From UA16 sp042095135 (GTDB lineage: Bacteria; Bacteroidota; Bacteroidia; Flavobacteriales_D; Sanyastnellaceae): a DNA stretch of 50,712 bases. How positions within the stretch are numbered: position 1 is the first letter of the stretch; each line of letters begins with the position of its first letter. The notes under the pieces were generated by a model. It was not told the DNA's origin and searched no databases. It worked only from the letters and a program-made list of their open reading frames with translations. The translations under genes were made by a program, and so were the position numbers. Positions 37,301-42,668 of the stretch are shown here, one piece after another. The stretch covers positions 1-50,712 of the forward strand of contig JBELBV010000012.1 of assembly GCA_042095135.1 (NCBI GenBank). The letters run 5' to 3'.

Positions 37301-39440
37301 TGGTGACATCAGCGGTACGTTGAATGCGCAGATCTTCCCGAACGGAGTCGGTGCAGACGAAATCTTCAAGACGTTTACGTACGACGGCACCGGTACCTTC
37401 AACGCAGATGGTGAATCAGCCTCTGGTGTGGGCAACGCTTGCGGTTGCACCGACCCAGAAGCGTCGAACTATGACGAGGATGCAGAGTACGAAAACGATT
37501 CGTGCTTGTACCCAGGTTGTACCGACGAGGCGGCGTGCAACTACGATGCCACGGCCAACACGGACGATGCATCATGTGATTACGCTGAAGAAGGCTACGA
37601 CTGCGATGGCGTTTGCTTGAACGACGCTGACGGCGACAGTGTGTGCGATGAGTTTGAAATCGCCGGTTGCCAGGATGCTGCGGCATGCAACTACAATGCG
37701 GATGCTACTGATGAGGATGGATCATGCACGTATGCCGATGCCGGTTACGATTGCGACGGCAACTGCCTGAACGACGCAGACGGCGACGGTGTGTGTGACG
37801 AATTCGAAATCGCCGGATGTACCGATGCTGAAGCGTGCAACTACGACGCAGACGCCACCGACGACAATGGTTCTTGCACTTACGCTGAGACCGGTTACGA
37901 CTGTGACGGCAACTGCTTGAATGACGAGGACGGTGACGGTGTATGCGATGAATTCGAAATCGCTGGTTGCCAAGACGCAGCGGCGTGCAACTACAACGTT
38001 GACGCGACCGACAGCGACGAATCTTGCACGTATGCTGAAGAAGGCTATGACTGTGACGGCAACTGCCTGAACGACATGGACGGCGACGGCGTATGTGATG
38101 AATTCGAAGTTGCCGGTTGCCAGGATGCTACGGCGTGCAACTACAACGCGGATGCGACCGACGAGGATGGATCGTGCACGTACGCTGAAGAAGGTTACGA
38201 TTGTGATGGCAACTGCCTGAACGATGCCGACGGCGACGGTGTATGCGATGAATTCGAAATCGAAGGTTGCACAGATGCAGAGGCTTGCAACTACGATGCG
38301 GACGCGACGGATGACAACGGTTCTTGCACGTACGCAGAAGCAGGTTACGATTGCGATGGCAACTGCCTGAACGATGCGGACGGTGACGGCGTCTGCGACG
38401 AGTTCGAAGTTGCTGGCTGTACCGATGCTGGTGCATGCAACTACAGCGCCGACGCGACGGACGATGACGGATCATGCACGTATGCTGAAGAAGGCTATGA
38501 CTGCGATGGCAACTGCCTCAACGACATGGACGGCGACGGCGTGTGCGACGAATTCGAAGTGGCCGGATGTACGGATGCTGAAGCGTGCAACTACGACGCG
38601 GATGCAACGGACGATGACGGTTCTTGTACATACGCTGATGCGGGTTACGATTGTGATGGCAACTGCCTGAACGATGCAGACGGCGACGGCGTGTGCGATG
38701 AGTTTGAAGTGTTCGGATGTACGCATCCTGATGCGTGCAACTACGATGCTGACGCCACTGAAGACGACGGATCGTGTGAATACGCTGACATGGGCTACGA
38801 TTGCGACGGCAACTGCTTGAGCGACGTAGACGGTGACGGTGTATGCGACGAGTTCGAAGTGGCCGGCTGTACGTATACATCTGCTGCGAACTACGCCATG
38901 GGTGCCACCGACGATGATGGCTCTTGCCTCTTCGAAGGTTGCATGGACGACGGAGCATTCAACTTCAATGCTTACGCCAATGCGGGTGGTGATTGTGCAA
39001 GCGCACCAATCGCTGACTTCAATGGCGACGGCGTGGTGCAGAACCAAGACTTGCTCGACTTCTTGTTGGCCTACGGTCAGACCGGTCCGGAATGGGGCGG
39101 TGTAGATTGGGTCCAGGAGGCGTGTAACGTGGTGGCTACTCCACTCGAAGATCTGTACACACCAGTTGACTACTGCGCTGCAGACAGCCCAGCTGAGGTG
39201 TGCGCCGAGATGGGATGTACGTATCCGTTAGCGAGCAACTACGATCCAGAAGCCACCGTCGACAGCGGCGATTGCGTCTGGACGGGATGTACCGATGCGG
39301 AAGCACTCAACTACAACCCAGTAGCGAACCTCGAAGACGATACGTGTACGTACCAGATTTGTCCAGACTTCAACGGAGACGGACAAGTCCAAGCGCAAGA
39401 CTTGCTTGACTTCTTGCTGGCTTGGGGTACAACGTACTAA
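25308..39440 (+). CDS. Giant secreted Cys-rich modular protein (4710 residues)
   Basis: One uninterrupted frame of 14.1 kb. The signal peptide is MSRILLLCAGFLMSGLTFGQ. The rest combines (i) about 70 modules of the form GC(T/Q)DxxACNYxxxATxDDGSC, (ii) Asp-rich segments such as DCDGNCLNDADGDGVCDEFE, which look like calcium loops of the thrombospondin type 3 kind, (iii) segments ECGVCGGDGIADGACDCDGN, and (iv) seven copies of a domain of about 190 residues starting near 25368, 26606, 28278, 33141, 34240, 35345 and 36825. Near the C-terminus are two dockerin-like elements (39015-39080 and 39366-39437). No type A or B type IX tail is seen. Composition is very acidic, with paired cysteines. A cell-surface or matrix adhesin is inferred. 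The repeats make mis-assembly possible, although the unbroken frame argues against it. Confidence 0.9.
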   Translation: MSRILLLCAGFLMSGLTFGQYSLTVSEHATDIVPGQTTYRMYVDMINSGDFLSSVYGNEGDPMSFSTSDGFYNDAFGSTVASGINPAFIAFFPTIAADSWITIGIDSQNTGDEVPISTVEDSAQPFVAAFQQGSAIDGQDITINTQTGGAWYVLNNTPNGLPDDNMQVLVMQFTTTGTFSGQMNFQIFENGDGSTDIRKTISFDGTGTFYQEGEGGGGTDPVLGCTDAAACNYNADATEDDGSCTFPDAGYDCDGNCLNDADSDGTCDEFEVAGCTDDTACNYNADATDDDGSCSYADAGYDCDGNCLNDADGDGTCDDFEVAGCTDDAACNYNADATEDDGSCLELDECGVCGGEGIADGACDCEGNTVDALGVCGGDCTSDANGNGICDSDELAGCTDSAACNYNADATEDDGSCDYCSCGGESTGGETSGYTLTVEEHAVDIIPGQTTYRLYVDLVNADDFLSSVYGNDADPLSIATDVGFYNDPFGATVASGINPAFIGFFPTIAGDSWITIGIDSQNTGDEVAISTVEDSAQPFVAAFDSGSAIDGQDFTLNTQTGGAWYVLNGTPNGLSDADGRVLVMQLTTSAGLSGTLPVQIFENGDGTNDLRKTFTFDGVGTFNAEGEGSGGTGGNACGCTDDSATNYDPDADYDDGSCEYAILGCTDATACNYNADATEDDGSCLQLDECGVCGGDGIADGACDCDGNGPDAGYDCDGNCLNDADSDGTCDEFEVAGCTDDTACNYNADATDDDGSCLQLDECGVCGGDGIADGACDCEGNGPETGYDCDGNCLNDADGDGTCDEFELSGCTDSSACNYNANATEDDGSCLQLDECGVCGGDGIADGACDCDGNGPEAGYDCDGNCLNDADGDGTCDEFEVAGCTDNAACNYNADATDDDGSCLELDECGVCGGDGIADGACDCDGNGPEAGYDCDGNCLNDADGDGTCDEFEVAGCTDEAACNYDAAATDNDGSCDYCSCGGESTGESSGYTLTVEEHAVDVVPGQTTYRLYIDVLNEDDFVSSVYGNDGDPLVLNTDDGFYNDAFGATVASGINPAFIAVFPTIAADSWITIGIDSQNTGAEVAISTVEDSDQPFVAAFQSGSAIDGQNILLDTQTGGAWYVLNGTPNGLPDANGRVLIMQLTTTGGLSGTLPIQIFENGDGANDLRKTFTFDGTGTFNAEGESGGSTGGNACGCTDEEATNYDPDAAYDDGSCEYVVPGCTDATACNYDPDANEDDGSCLQLDECGECGGDGIADGACDCDGNGPEAGYDCDGNCLNDMDGDGVCDEFEVAGCTDDAACNYNADATDDDGSCLELDECGVCGGDGIADGACDCDGNGPETGYDCDGNCVNDADGDGVCDEFEIAGCTDATACNYNGDATDDDGSCLQLDECGVCGGDGIADGTCDCDGTLPETGYDCDGNCVNDADDDGVCDEFEESGCTDAEACNYNASATEDDGTCTYPETGYDCDGNCLNDTDGDGVCDEFEVAGCDDAEACNYDEGATDNDGSCEYPDAGYDCDGNCLSDADGDGTCDEFEVAGCQDEAACNYNADATDEDGSCTYAEDGYDCDGNCLNDADGDGVCDEFEVAGCQDEAACNYNGDATDDDGSCEYPDAGYDCDGNCLSDADGDGVCDEFEVAGCQDEMACTYNADATDEDGSCTYAEDGYDCDGNCLNDADGDGVCNEFEIAGCTDEAACNYDPNATEEDGSCAELDECGVCGGAGIPEGACDCDGNAPEFAYDCDGNCLSDEDGDGICDEFEFPGCTDPEAANYDEASTYDDGSCEYAGCTVSFACNYDPSLDILDFSACDFTSCVGCTDEAACNYEADNTQDNGSCEYPEEAYDCDGNCLSDMDGDGVCDELEVLGCTDPENPGYDADATEDDGSCLVAGCTDESACNFDAAADYLDASQCDYTTCAGCTDDEACNYDETATLDNGSCEYPALSFLDCDGNCLNDADGDGVCNELEIAGCTDPESDSYMPEATDEDGSCIYLGCTASSACNYDPTANFNDGSCDFESCVGCGNETACNYDPAVTYSNNALCDFAEEGYDCDGNCLSDADGDGVCDEFEIAGCQDADACNYDEDATDSDDSCDFSCYGCTISSSCNYDPTATVNDGSCDFESCVGCTNENACNYNPEATIAANGQCTFPSSPFEDCDGNCLNDADGDGVCDEQEIYGCTTPGVGFDPFATEDDGSCPVGGCIIPSPTFACNYDPDADYLIYAMCVNPPCGTTAGSPTPGGLLVGGCTDIFACNYDPAATEEDGSCEYTSCLGCTDADACNYDADAIYNDGSCEYASCAVGGCDNLNACNFNPDATFNDGSCEYTSCLGCTDENAANYDPTATVDDNSCEFPGCVFPAACNYDATANTNDGSCEYTSCAGCMNASACNFDPEATISDFSTCEFAEEGYDCDGACLNDADGDGICDEFEVAGCTDAAADNYDNDATDDDGSCEYPVPGCTIPAACNFDPAATVNDGSCDFESCLGCLDAAACNFDGEALYNDQSQCVFPAPFVDCDGNCLSDSDGDGICDQADSCSDMSACNYDDPANTSCQELDVCGVCGGNGVDTDGDGICDSQEVGGCMDELACNYDASATDEDGSCTFCGCETATANFEGYNVIVEPHMVHTSGDLAGLTTYRLYFETPNATDVVTSFTGNAEYALELATTTSFYQHPAGSWTSEALTEFAIGFFPDVVYDSYVTLNLEGPAQGTELNPTALPGSWTSDFAQGNNILIDDLAGSGWYVTPDGSNTLVDEDNRVFFAQLTTDGTIYGQFRAQVFPEGDNINDERVDISFVQQLCSGCTDAEACNYSPGANTDDGSCYYAPADNLDCDGVCFNDADGDGICDDEEVAGCTDAGACNYNADATDDDGSCDFAEAGYDCDGNCLLDSDGDGICNAFETLGCTEEGACNYNADASEADGSCFYAQDGYDCDGVCLTDTDGDGVCDEFEIAGCTDATACNYDEANTEEDGSCDYCSCGDPVTNYTMTVEEYAVDGIEGMTTYRFYIDMENPTDFLSAMYGTSVDPMTLSTADGFYNDQYGAITADGILTPFIAIFPSLEYDSWVTIGIDSAPQGSEVVISTVESGDQPWIQSFAYGSDIAGQDFTVNDSYGGAWFVTNGSANGLPDADNQRVLFMQLTASGAISGVMNAQIFPEGNGDNETFKSFAFDGPGVYTAEGESEGGVGNACGCTDENADNYDMHAEYDDGGCIYYGCMDAMACNYDETANTDDGSCYYVVEGYDCDGVCLADEDGDGVCDSFEVEGCQDATACNYNEFATDAADCVYPDGICDTCSGETDGTGTVVDNDADDDGICDADEVVGCQDATACNYLPTATDAGECDFCSCLGNEASIAGYDVIIETVMEHTEGELAGLTTYQVFLSTPNASDVLTAIVGDQEFALNLSSTTSFYQHPGGGVTPEGLSAAMLSVAPELAYDSYVTIGLDGPATSLDEMNTGIVPGPWSASFEAGGPVNVNDEFGGGWYVVPDAANAIVGDDARILIAQLTTDGQISGSFRAQVFPEGDYANDDRVDISFLDAVCGCNDPDAINYDPEADFDPDGTCIDAVPGCMDEAACNYDAEANTDDGSCYYAEAGYDCDGVCLNDADGDGVCDEFEVAGCTDAEACNYDADATDDDGSCEFAEAGYDCDGNCLSDVDGDGICDEFEIAGCQDEAACNYNADATDEDGSCFYAEEFYDCDGNCLNDADGDYVCDEDEVAGCINPNACNYVDPSLVTDLEACVFPEEGYDCDGNCLNDSDGDGVCDEFEVEGCLDEAACNYNADTTDEIDCVYQEEGYDCNGVCLNDADGDGVCDEFEIEGCTDPVACNYDEANSEEDGSCEYCSCGEPLSGYTLEVEEHAADGIAGMTTYRFYIGMENASDFLSAIYGSLEFPLNLSTSTGFYNDEYATGATAEGINPAFLGFFPTLAYDSWVTIGAESQVSAGQVPASTVESAFQPWTGAFAFNSDLSGQDVAIDDWYGGAWYVTNGATNGVADAENQRVLIMQMTTAGDISGTLNAQIFPNGVGADEIFKTFTYDGTGTFNADGESASGVGNACGCTDPEASNYDEDAEYENDSCLYPGCTDEAACNYDATANTDDASCDYAEEGYDCDGVCLNDADGDSVCDEFEIAGCQDAAACNYNADATDEDGSCTYADAGYDCDGNCLNDADGDGVCDEFEIAGCTDAEACNYDADATDDNGSCTYAETGYDCDGNCLNDEDGDGVCDEFEIAGCQDAAACNYNVDATDSDESCTYAEEGYDCDGNCLNDMDGDGVCDEFEVAGCQDATACNYNADATDEDGSCTYAEEGYDCDGNCLNDADGDGVCDEFEIEGCTDAEACNYDADATDDNGSCTYAEAGYDCDGNCLNDADGDGVCDEFEVAGCTDAGACNYSADATDDDGSCTYAEEGYDCDGNCLNDMDGDGVCDEFEVAGCTDAEACNYDADATDDDGSCTYADAGYDCDGNCLNDADGDGVCDEFEVFGCTHPDACNYDADATEDDGSCEYADMGYDCDGNCLSDVDGDGVCDEFEVAGCTYTSAANYAMGATDDDGSCLFEGCMDDGAFNFNAYANAGGDCASAPIADFNGDGVVQNQDLLDFLLAYGQTGPEWGGVDWVQEACNVVATPLEDLYTPVDYCAADSPAEVCAEMGCTYPLASNYDPEATVDSGDCVWTGCTDAEALNYNPVANLEDDTCTYQICPDFNGDGQVQAQDLLDFLLAWGTTY
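25368..37412 (+). repeat. Seven copies of a ~190-residue beta-rich domain
   Basis: Copies occupy about 25368-25950, 26606-27190, 28278-28862, 33141-33690, 34240-34830, 35345-35905 and 36825-37412. Five are of one subtype, with TVEEHAVD, TTYRLYVD, DSWITIGIDSQ, GGAWYVLNGTPNG and QIFENGDG. Two (copies 4 and 6) are another subtype, with a GLTTYRLYFETPNA-type opening, TTSFYQHP, SYVTLNLEGPA and RAQVFPEGD. No named family comes to mind. Linked copies 1-3 are nearly identical in sequence; 5 and 7 have diverged. Confidence 0.85.
25978..39350 (+). repeat. Tandem Cys-module array inside the giant gene
   Basis: By hand count about 70-74 copies of GCxDxxACNYxxxATxDDGSC occur in blocks at roughly 25978-26600, 27220-28260, 28885-33135, 33690-34235, 34850-35340, 35900-36820 and 37440-39000, plus scattered ones to 39350. 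In the last block the unit is 50 residues (150 bases): GCTD...DGSC, then a Tyr/Ala linker, then DCDGNCLNDADGDGVCDEFE. Units in one block are very close at the DNA level, which suggests recent amplification. In the middle of the third block (about 30660-32880) the Asp-rich half is often lost and units read GC..ACNYDPTATVNDGSCDFESC. Confidence 0.9.
39015..39080 (+). other. Dockerin-like element, copy 1, in giant protein
   Basis: Encodes DFNGDGVVQNQDLLDFLLAYGQ: an EF-hand-like loop DxNGDGxVxxxD followed by a hydrophobic LLxFLLAxG helix, the pattern of one dockerin half. Confidence 0.75.
39366..39440 (+). other. Dockerin-like element, copy 2, at the C-terminus of giant protein
   Basis: Encodes DFNGDGQVQAQDLLDFLLAWG followed by TTY and the stop. 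Same pattern as copy 1, about 350 bases further on. Together they could form a split dockerin pair, or each could be an independent terminal signal. Confidence 0.75.
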
Positions 39441-39461
39441 TCGAGCACAAAACACACATTG

Positions 39462-39499
39462 CGGGCCGCCTTTCTTATGAAGGGTGGCCCGTTTTGTTT
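39462..39499 (+). terminator. Intrinsic terminator after the giant gene
   Basis: Stem CGGGCCGCC (39462-39470) with GGTGGCCCG (39483-39491), one G-T pair, a 12-base loop, then TTTTGTTT. Its T-tract includes the -33 element of the next gene's promoter. Confidence 0.88.
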
Positions 39500-39528
39500 G
39501 GGCGCGCTTGGTGGCCGGAGTACTTTTG
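39497..39528 (+). promoter_or_regulatory. Bacteroidota-type promoter for the propeller gene
   Basis: -33 element TTTG (39497-39500), spacer of exactly 20 bases, -7 element TACTTTTG (39521-39528; consensus TAnnTTTG). Transcription would start about seven bases downstream, giving a leader of roughly 10 bases before ATG 39546. This also supports that start over the upstream one at 39459. Confidence 0.8.
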
Positions 39529-39545
39529 CTCGAAAGAAGAAAGCC

Positions 39546-40748
39546 ATGATAAAGGGTCTACAGGGAGTTGCATTGCTTGGAATGTTGGGGTTGGCATTTG
39601 CCGCTGGGGCGCAGGCTTACCTGCACCAGGTGTTCGTGCTGAATGAAGGTTGGTCCGACTGGCAGACCGGTGAAGTGCTGGTGCAGCCGACCCTGGGTGT
39701 ATACGACCCTGCCCTTAACGTCTACGAGACCGTAGCGTCCATCGAGGGGGCCGGATTCATTTCCGATGCCATCCTCGTCAATGGAGCGTTGTTCGTCGCT
39801 GCGGACGGTCAGTTGCTCAAGTTCGACGCCGACTCCTATGAATTACTGGCTTCCGCCGCGGTCACAGGGGTGCGCCAATTGGCTGAACGCGAAGGCATGA
39901 TTTACGCCACGCGTGGCGAAGTGGATGAGTTCGGGATGAACCTACCGCTTGATTCCTATCTGCAATGGTTCCATGCCAATGATTTGACGTGGGCCGGTGA
40001 GCTAACCACAGTCAATGGTCCAGCATACGCGACGGAAGGCTTGGCGTGGTCCGACGACCGTTTGTACATCGCCGTGAACAACGCCTTCGACTGGGGCAAT
40101 GAAGTGGGTTTCATCGGAGAGTGGGATGCGACCACGGATGCCTACGCAGAATTCGACTTAGGAGAGGAGGGCAAAAACCCCAATCGGTTGTTCGCAGACA
40201 ACGGTCAAATCATTACGGTCAACAACCGCGATTATGGTTCTTCTTCGCTGAGCTCGGTCATGACCGGCACAGGCACTGTGCAGACCCATGCCGTCGCCGA
40301 TGCGACCGCTGGGTGCCTGGCAGCAGCCGTGTTCCAAGGCGAATTGAAATACCAAATCACCGGTGAAAACGCCGTGCGCACCTCCGCGCTGGACGGCTTG
40401 GACGAATCCAGCACGTGGTTGGATGATGCACCTGCTTTTTACGGTGCGGCCATTGATCCGGTGAGCGGCCACTGGTACGGTTCCGTTACGGATTACACCA
40501 CCTACGGTCTCGTCGAGATTCGAGACGAGGAGGGTGGCATTGTGGGTAGTTTCGATTGTGGCGTGAGCCCGGGTGTCATCTGCATGGACGTGCGGAATGC
40601 ATCTGACGTCTTATCCGTAGCATTGGGTGCCGTGAATCGGTACAGCGGGAAATACGACCTCATGGGACGTGAGATGCCTACTCACAGTTTTCTCCAAGGG
40701 GTATTCATCGATGGTCAAGGCCATAAACAGGTCATCATAGGCCAGTGA
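39546..40748 (+). CDS. Secreted beta-propeller-like (YncE/DUF5074-like) protein
   Basis: 400 residues from ATG 39546, the first Met of a clear signal peptide (MIKGLQGVALLGMLGLAFAAGAQA). The frame continues upstream to 39459, but that part contains the terminator of the previous gene and this gene's promoter. After the signal comes YLHQVFVLNEGWSDW, then successive strands such as VNGALFVAADGQLLKFDADS, QLAEREGMIYATRG, AWSDDRLYIAVNN and VSGHWYGSVTDYTTYG. The spacing suggests a YncE/DUF5074-type propeller, which in Bacteroidota often begins with 'VFVLNEG'. No sorting tail is seen, so it is probably periplasmic. A ligand cannot be inferred. Confidence 0.8.
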   Translation: MIKGLQGVALLGMLGLAFAAGAQAYLHQVFVLNEGWSDWQTGEVLVQPTLGVYDPALNVYETVASIEGAGFISDAILVNGALFVAADGQLLKFDADSYELLASAAVTGVRQLAEREGMIYATRGEVDEFGMNLPLDSYLQWFHANDLTWAGELTTVNGPAYATEGLAWSDDRLYIAVNNAFDWGNEVGFIGEWDATTDAYAEFDLGEEGKNPNRLFADNGQIITVNNRDYGSSSLSSVMTGTGTVQTHAVADATAGCLAAAVFQGELKYQITGENAVRTSALDGLDESSTWLDDAPAFYGAAIDPVSGHWYGSVTDYTTYGLVEIRDEEGGIVGSFDCGVSPGVICMDVRNASDVLSVALGAVNRYSGKYDLMGREMPTHSFLQGVFIDGQGHKQVIIGQ

Positions 40749-40766
40749 GGAGTGGTTCTCCTGTTT
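40748..40766 (+). terminator. Weak hairpin after the propeller gene
   Basis: AGGAG (40748-40752) with CTCCT (40758-40762), a 5-base loop, then GTTT. It starts in the stop codon. Short stem, so function is uncertain. Confidence 0.35.
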
Positions 40767-40834
40767 AATTATTGGTAAGTTTTAGAAAACATTCTCTTCA
40801 TTCTACAGGGCTAGAATACGCTTAATATTGGCGC

Positions 40835-41617
40835 ATGAATCTCGCTCTCGTGCAGAACGCATGTCGGAAGGCGGTGGTGGTTGGGTCGAGGTGTGCCGAC
40901 CGCTATCAATCCTCGATTCTGGCTGCACTGGAGAGTGATCATCCCGATCGCGCCATTCGCCCCATCGAAGAATTGGTACTCGCGACGATGAAAAGTAAAG
41001 TCAGTGGCACCATCAATGGTGAGTTCGAGTGGTCAAAAGGTTGCTTTCAATTGAAAGGGAATGGATACTGTTTTCGCATGATTCCACTGCTCAACCCATT
41101 CAACGCTAGGCTGAAGTTATTTTCGATTGGCGCCTTGTGCTCTTTTCATCGTTGTGATGGTTCTTCAATAAATAGTGAGCCGTTGGTCGCTGCTGCCTAT
41201 CTGGGTGAGGATGTTGGTGTCTTACACGGCTCAACGAAAGAGTTAGCCTTGCGCTCCAATTACCGCATTTTAAGGAGCCACCTTGTTTCAGACAAAGAAG
41301 CACATTGTGGGTCCATGCGACTGGGTATTGGCACGGAAGAGGATTGGCAGGTAGTGCCGATGGCCATGCGTGAGTTGGTCAATGACTCGGTTTTGAGGCC
41401 AGTTATTGGTTCGCCCTTGCGGGTACTTCACGCCTTAGTACGCGGCCAGATCGATGCAGCAGTTTACCATATTGAGAATCCGCATCTGAATGCTGTGGTT
41501 CAGTTTTTTTTGAATCAAGCCATGGTGGAGCGGACTGAAGTGTGCATACAGGAGGCCAACATCACGGTCCATGGCCAGCGATTCTTCGAAAATGTGGAAG
41601 GCAACTTAAGGGCATGA
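40835..41617 (+). CDS. Hypothetical protein, 260 residues
   Basis: Not recognised. There is no signal peptide; the N-terminus is MNLALVQNACRKAVVVGSRC. Cysteines are relatively frequent. Residues 150-225 (MRLGIGTEEDWQVVP ... LVRGQIDAAVYHIENP) read like the second half of a periplasmic-binding-type fold, as in the C-terminal ligand domain of some regulators (YhfZ-like), and the part before might hold a degenerate DNA-binding helix set. This is weak. It is preceded by 86 AT-rich bases and followed by a bidirectional hairpin. Base composition of the gene and its upstream region looks lower in G+C than its neighbours, so acquisition by transfer is possible. Confidence 0.7.
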   Translation: MNLALVQNACRKAVVVGSRCADRYQSSILAALESDHPDRAIRPIEELVLATMKSKVSGTINGEFEWSKGCFQLKGNGYCFRMIPLLNPFNARLKLFSIGALCSFHRCDGSSINSEPLVAAAYLGEDVGVLHGSTKELALRSNYRILRSHLVSDKEAHCGSMRLGIGTEEDWQVVPMAMRELVNDSVLRPVIGSPLRVLHALVRGQIDAAVYHIENPHLNAVVQFFLNQAMVERTEVCIQEANITVHGQRFFENVEGNLRA

Positions 41618-41644
41618 AAAAAGGAGGTGGAACCTCCCTTTTAG
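41617..41644. terminator. Bidirectional terminator between convergent genes
   Basis: Stem GGAGGT (41623-41628) with ACCTCC (41632-41637), a 3-base loop, A-tract on the left (41617-41622) and a CTTTT tract on the right. It can serve the plus-strand 260-residue gene and the minus-strand lipoprotein gene. Confidence 0.85.
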
Positions 41645-41659
41645 TAGAAAGCACTTGTG

Positions 41660-42667
41660 TCAGTTCACCTGTTCAAACCGAAGCAGATAGGAGTAGTCGT
41701 AGATGTCCTCACCATTGTACTCGCGGAATTGGTAAGCCTGCATATCGTCTAATTCCAACTCGAGGATTTTCCAATAGATGCTCAATTCCTTGAGCTGATC
41801 CGTGTAGGTTTCGGACAGGCTTACGCCCAGGTTGTCTGCAATGAAGGCCAGGATAACAGGATCAAAAGCAGAAGTGGCTAAAGCGCCAAGAAAGATGTCG
41901 ACTTGGAGTCCATGGGCCGCGAGCAATGCAGCAGCCAAATTGGGGTCATCCCATCCCGATACTTCTGCGCTAACTTCTTGCACCGTGAGTTCCACGCCGT
42001 ACTCATCGAGCATTCCGGCAATGATTCCCTCAATGTCCTCAGCGGAGTCGATCAGACCCTCCGACATCAAGTCATCGATGAAGTCTCCCATGACCCCTGT
42101 GACGTCGTCACCGATCTCGTAGTCGAAGAATGCACCGCCACCGGTGTAGGTAAATGCCGTGTATGTCGACATGAGTTGAAGGGCCAATTCCCAGACGTCA
42201 TCCGTGACATCGGTATAAGTGCCGGTTTCAAAAATGAAGGTGTCGGGCACCACGAGCAATTCCGCATACGTGCCGTGTAGATCGTTTTGATTCACACCGG
42301 CGGAATCCAGATAAAAAGGTCCGACCGTCTCCATGTTGGACACTTCGAGCAATAGGATGGAGGCATCCTCATTGAACGTCCACGTGCCTTCATAGGTGAT
42401 TTCTTCGCCTTCGTTGAAGATGGTCACACCCTCATCATCGCGAAATTCTACGTCCAACCTTAAATTGTTGGAGCCGAGTAGCTCGGTCATGTTGGTGTCG
42501 GCTTCAACACCGACCTCTTGTACACGAACAGATTCCCACGTGCCCAGGATGCGTTTTTCAGGCGATCGCAAGTGCAAGAGGGAACCATCTTGGTCGTACT
42601 TGGTACAGCCGCTGAGCGCAACAAGCGCAAGGGCGAAGGGGATGAGGACTGAATTGAAGTTGGCCAT
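41660..42667 (-). CDS. Predicted lipoprotein with lipocalin-like N-terminal part
   Basis: 335 residues from ATG 42667, one base after the receptor stop; an ATG at 42685 would overlap the receptor and delay the signal. The signal MANFNSVLIPFALALVALSGC has the lipobox Cys at 21. Residues 38-110 (RILGTWESVRVQ ... ITYEGTWTFNEDASILLLEV) have the 'GTW ... W.....' pattern of lipocalin-like lipoproteins common beside TonB-dependent receptors. The rest is acidic and helix-rich, with no known family. Tight coupling to the receptor gene suggests it serves the same uptake or sensing function, probably at the outer membrane. Confidence 0.82.
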   Translation of the reverse strand: MANFNSVLIPFALALVALSGCTKYDQDGSLLHLRSPEKRILGTWESVRVQEVGVEADTNMTELLGSNNLRLDVEFRDDEGVTIFNEGEEITYEGTWTFNEDASILLLEVSNMETVGPFYLDSAGVNQNDLHGTYAELLVVPDTFIFETGTYTDVTDDVWELALQLMSTYTAFTYTGGGAFFDYEIGDDVTGVMGDFIDDLMSEGLIDSAEDIEGIIAGMLDEYGVELTVQEVSAEVSGWDDPNLAAALLAAHGLQVDIFLGALATSAFDPVILAFIADNLGVSLSETYTDQLKELSIYWKILELELDDMQAYQFREYNGEDIYDYSYLLRFEQVN

Positions 42668-42668
42668 A

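Noticed and set aside
37440..38935. Regular 150-base repeats considered as a CRISPR array
   Set aside because: Repeats are coding throughout, much longer than CRISPR repeats, without unique spacers, and no cas genes are present.
25551..39047. Many long open frames on the minus strand and in other plus frames across the giant gene
   Set aside because: They are a by-product of the repetitive coding units: they are Arg/His-rich or Val/Ile/Ala-rich, have no domain features, and recur at the repeat period.
39459..39545. Upstream start of the propeller gene
   Set aside because: This stretch holds the giant gene's terminator and the propeller gene's promoter, and delays the signal peptide by 29 residues.
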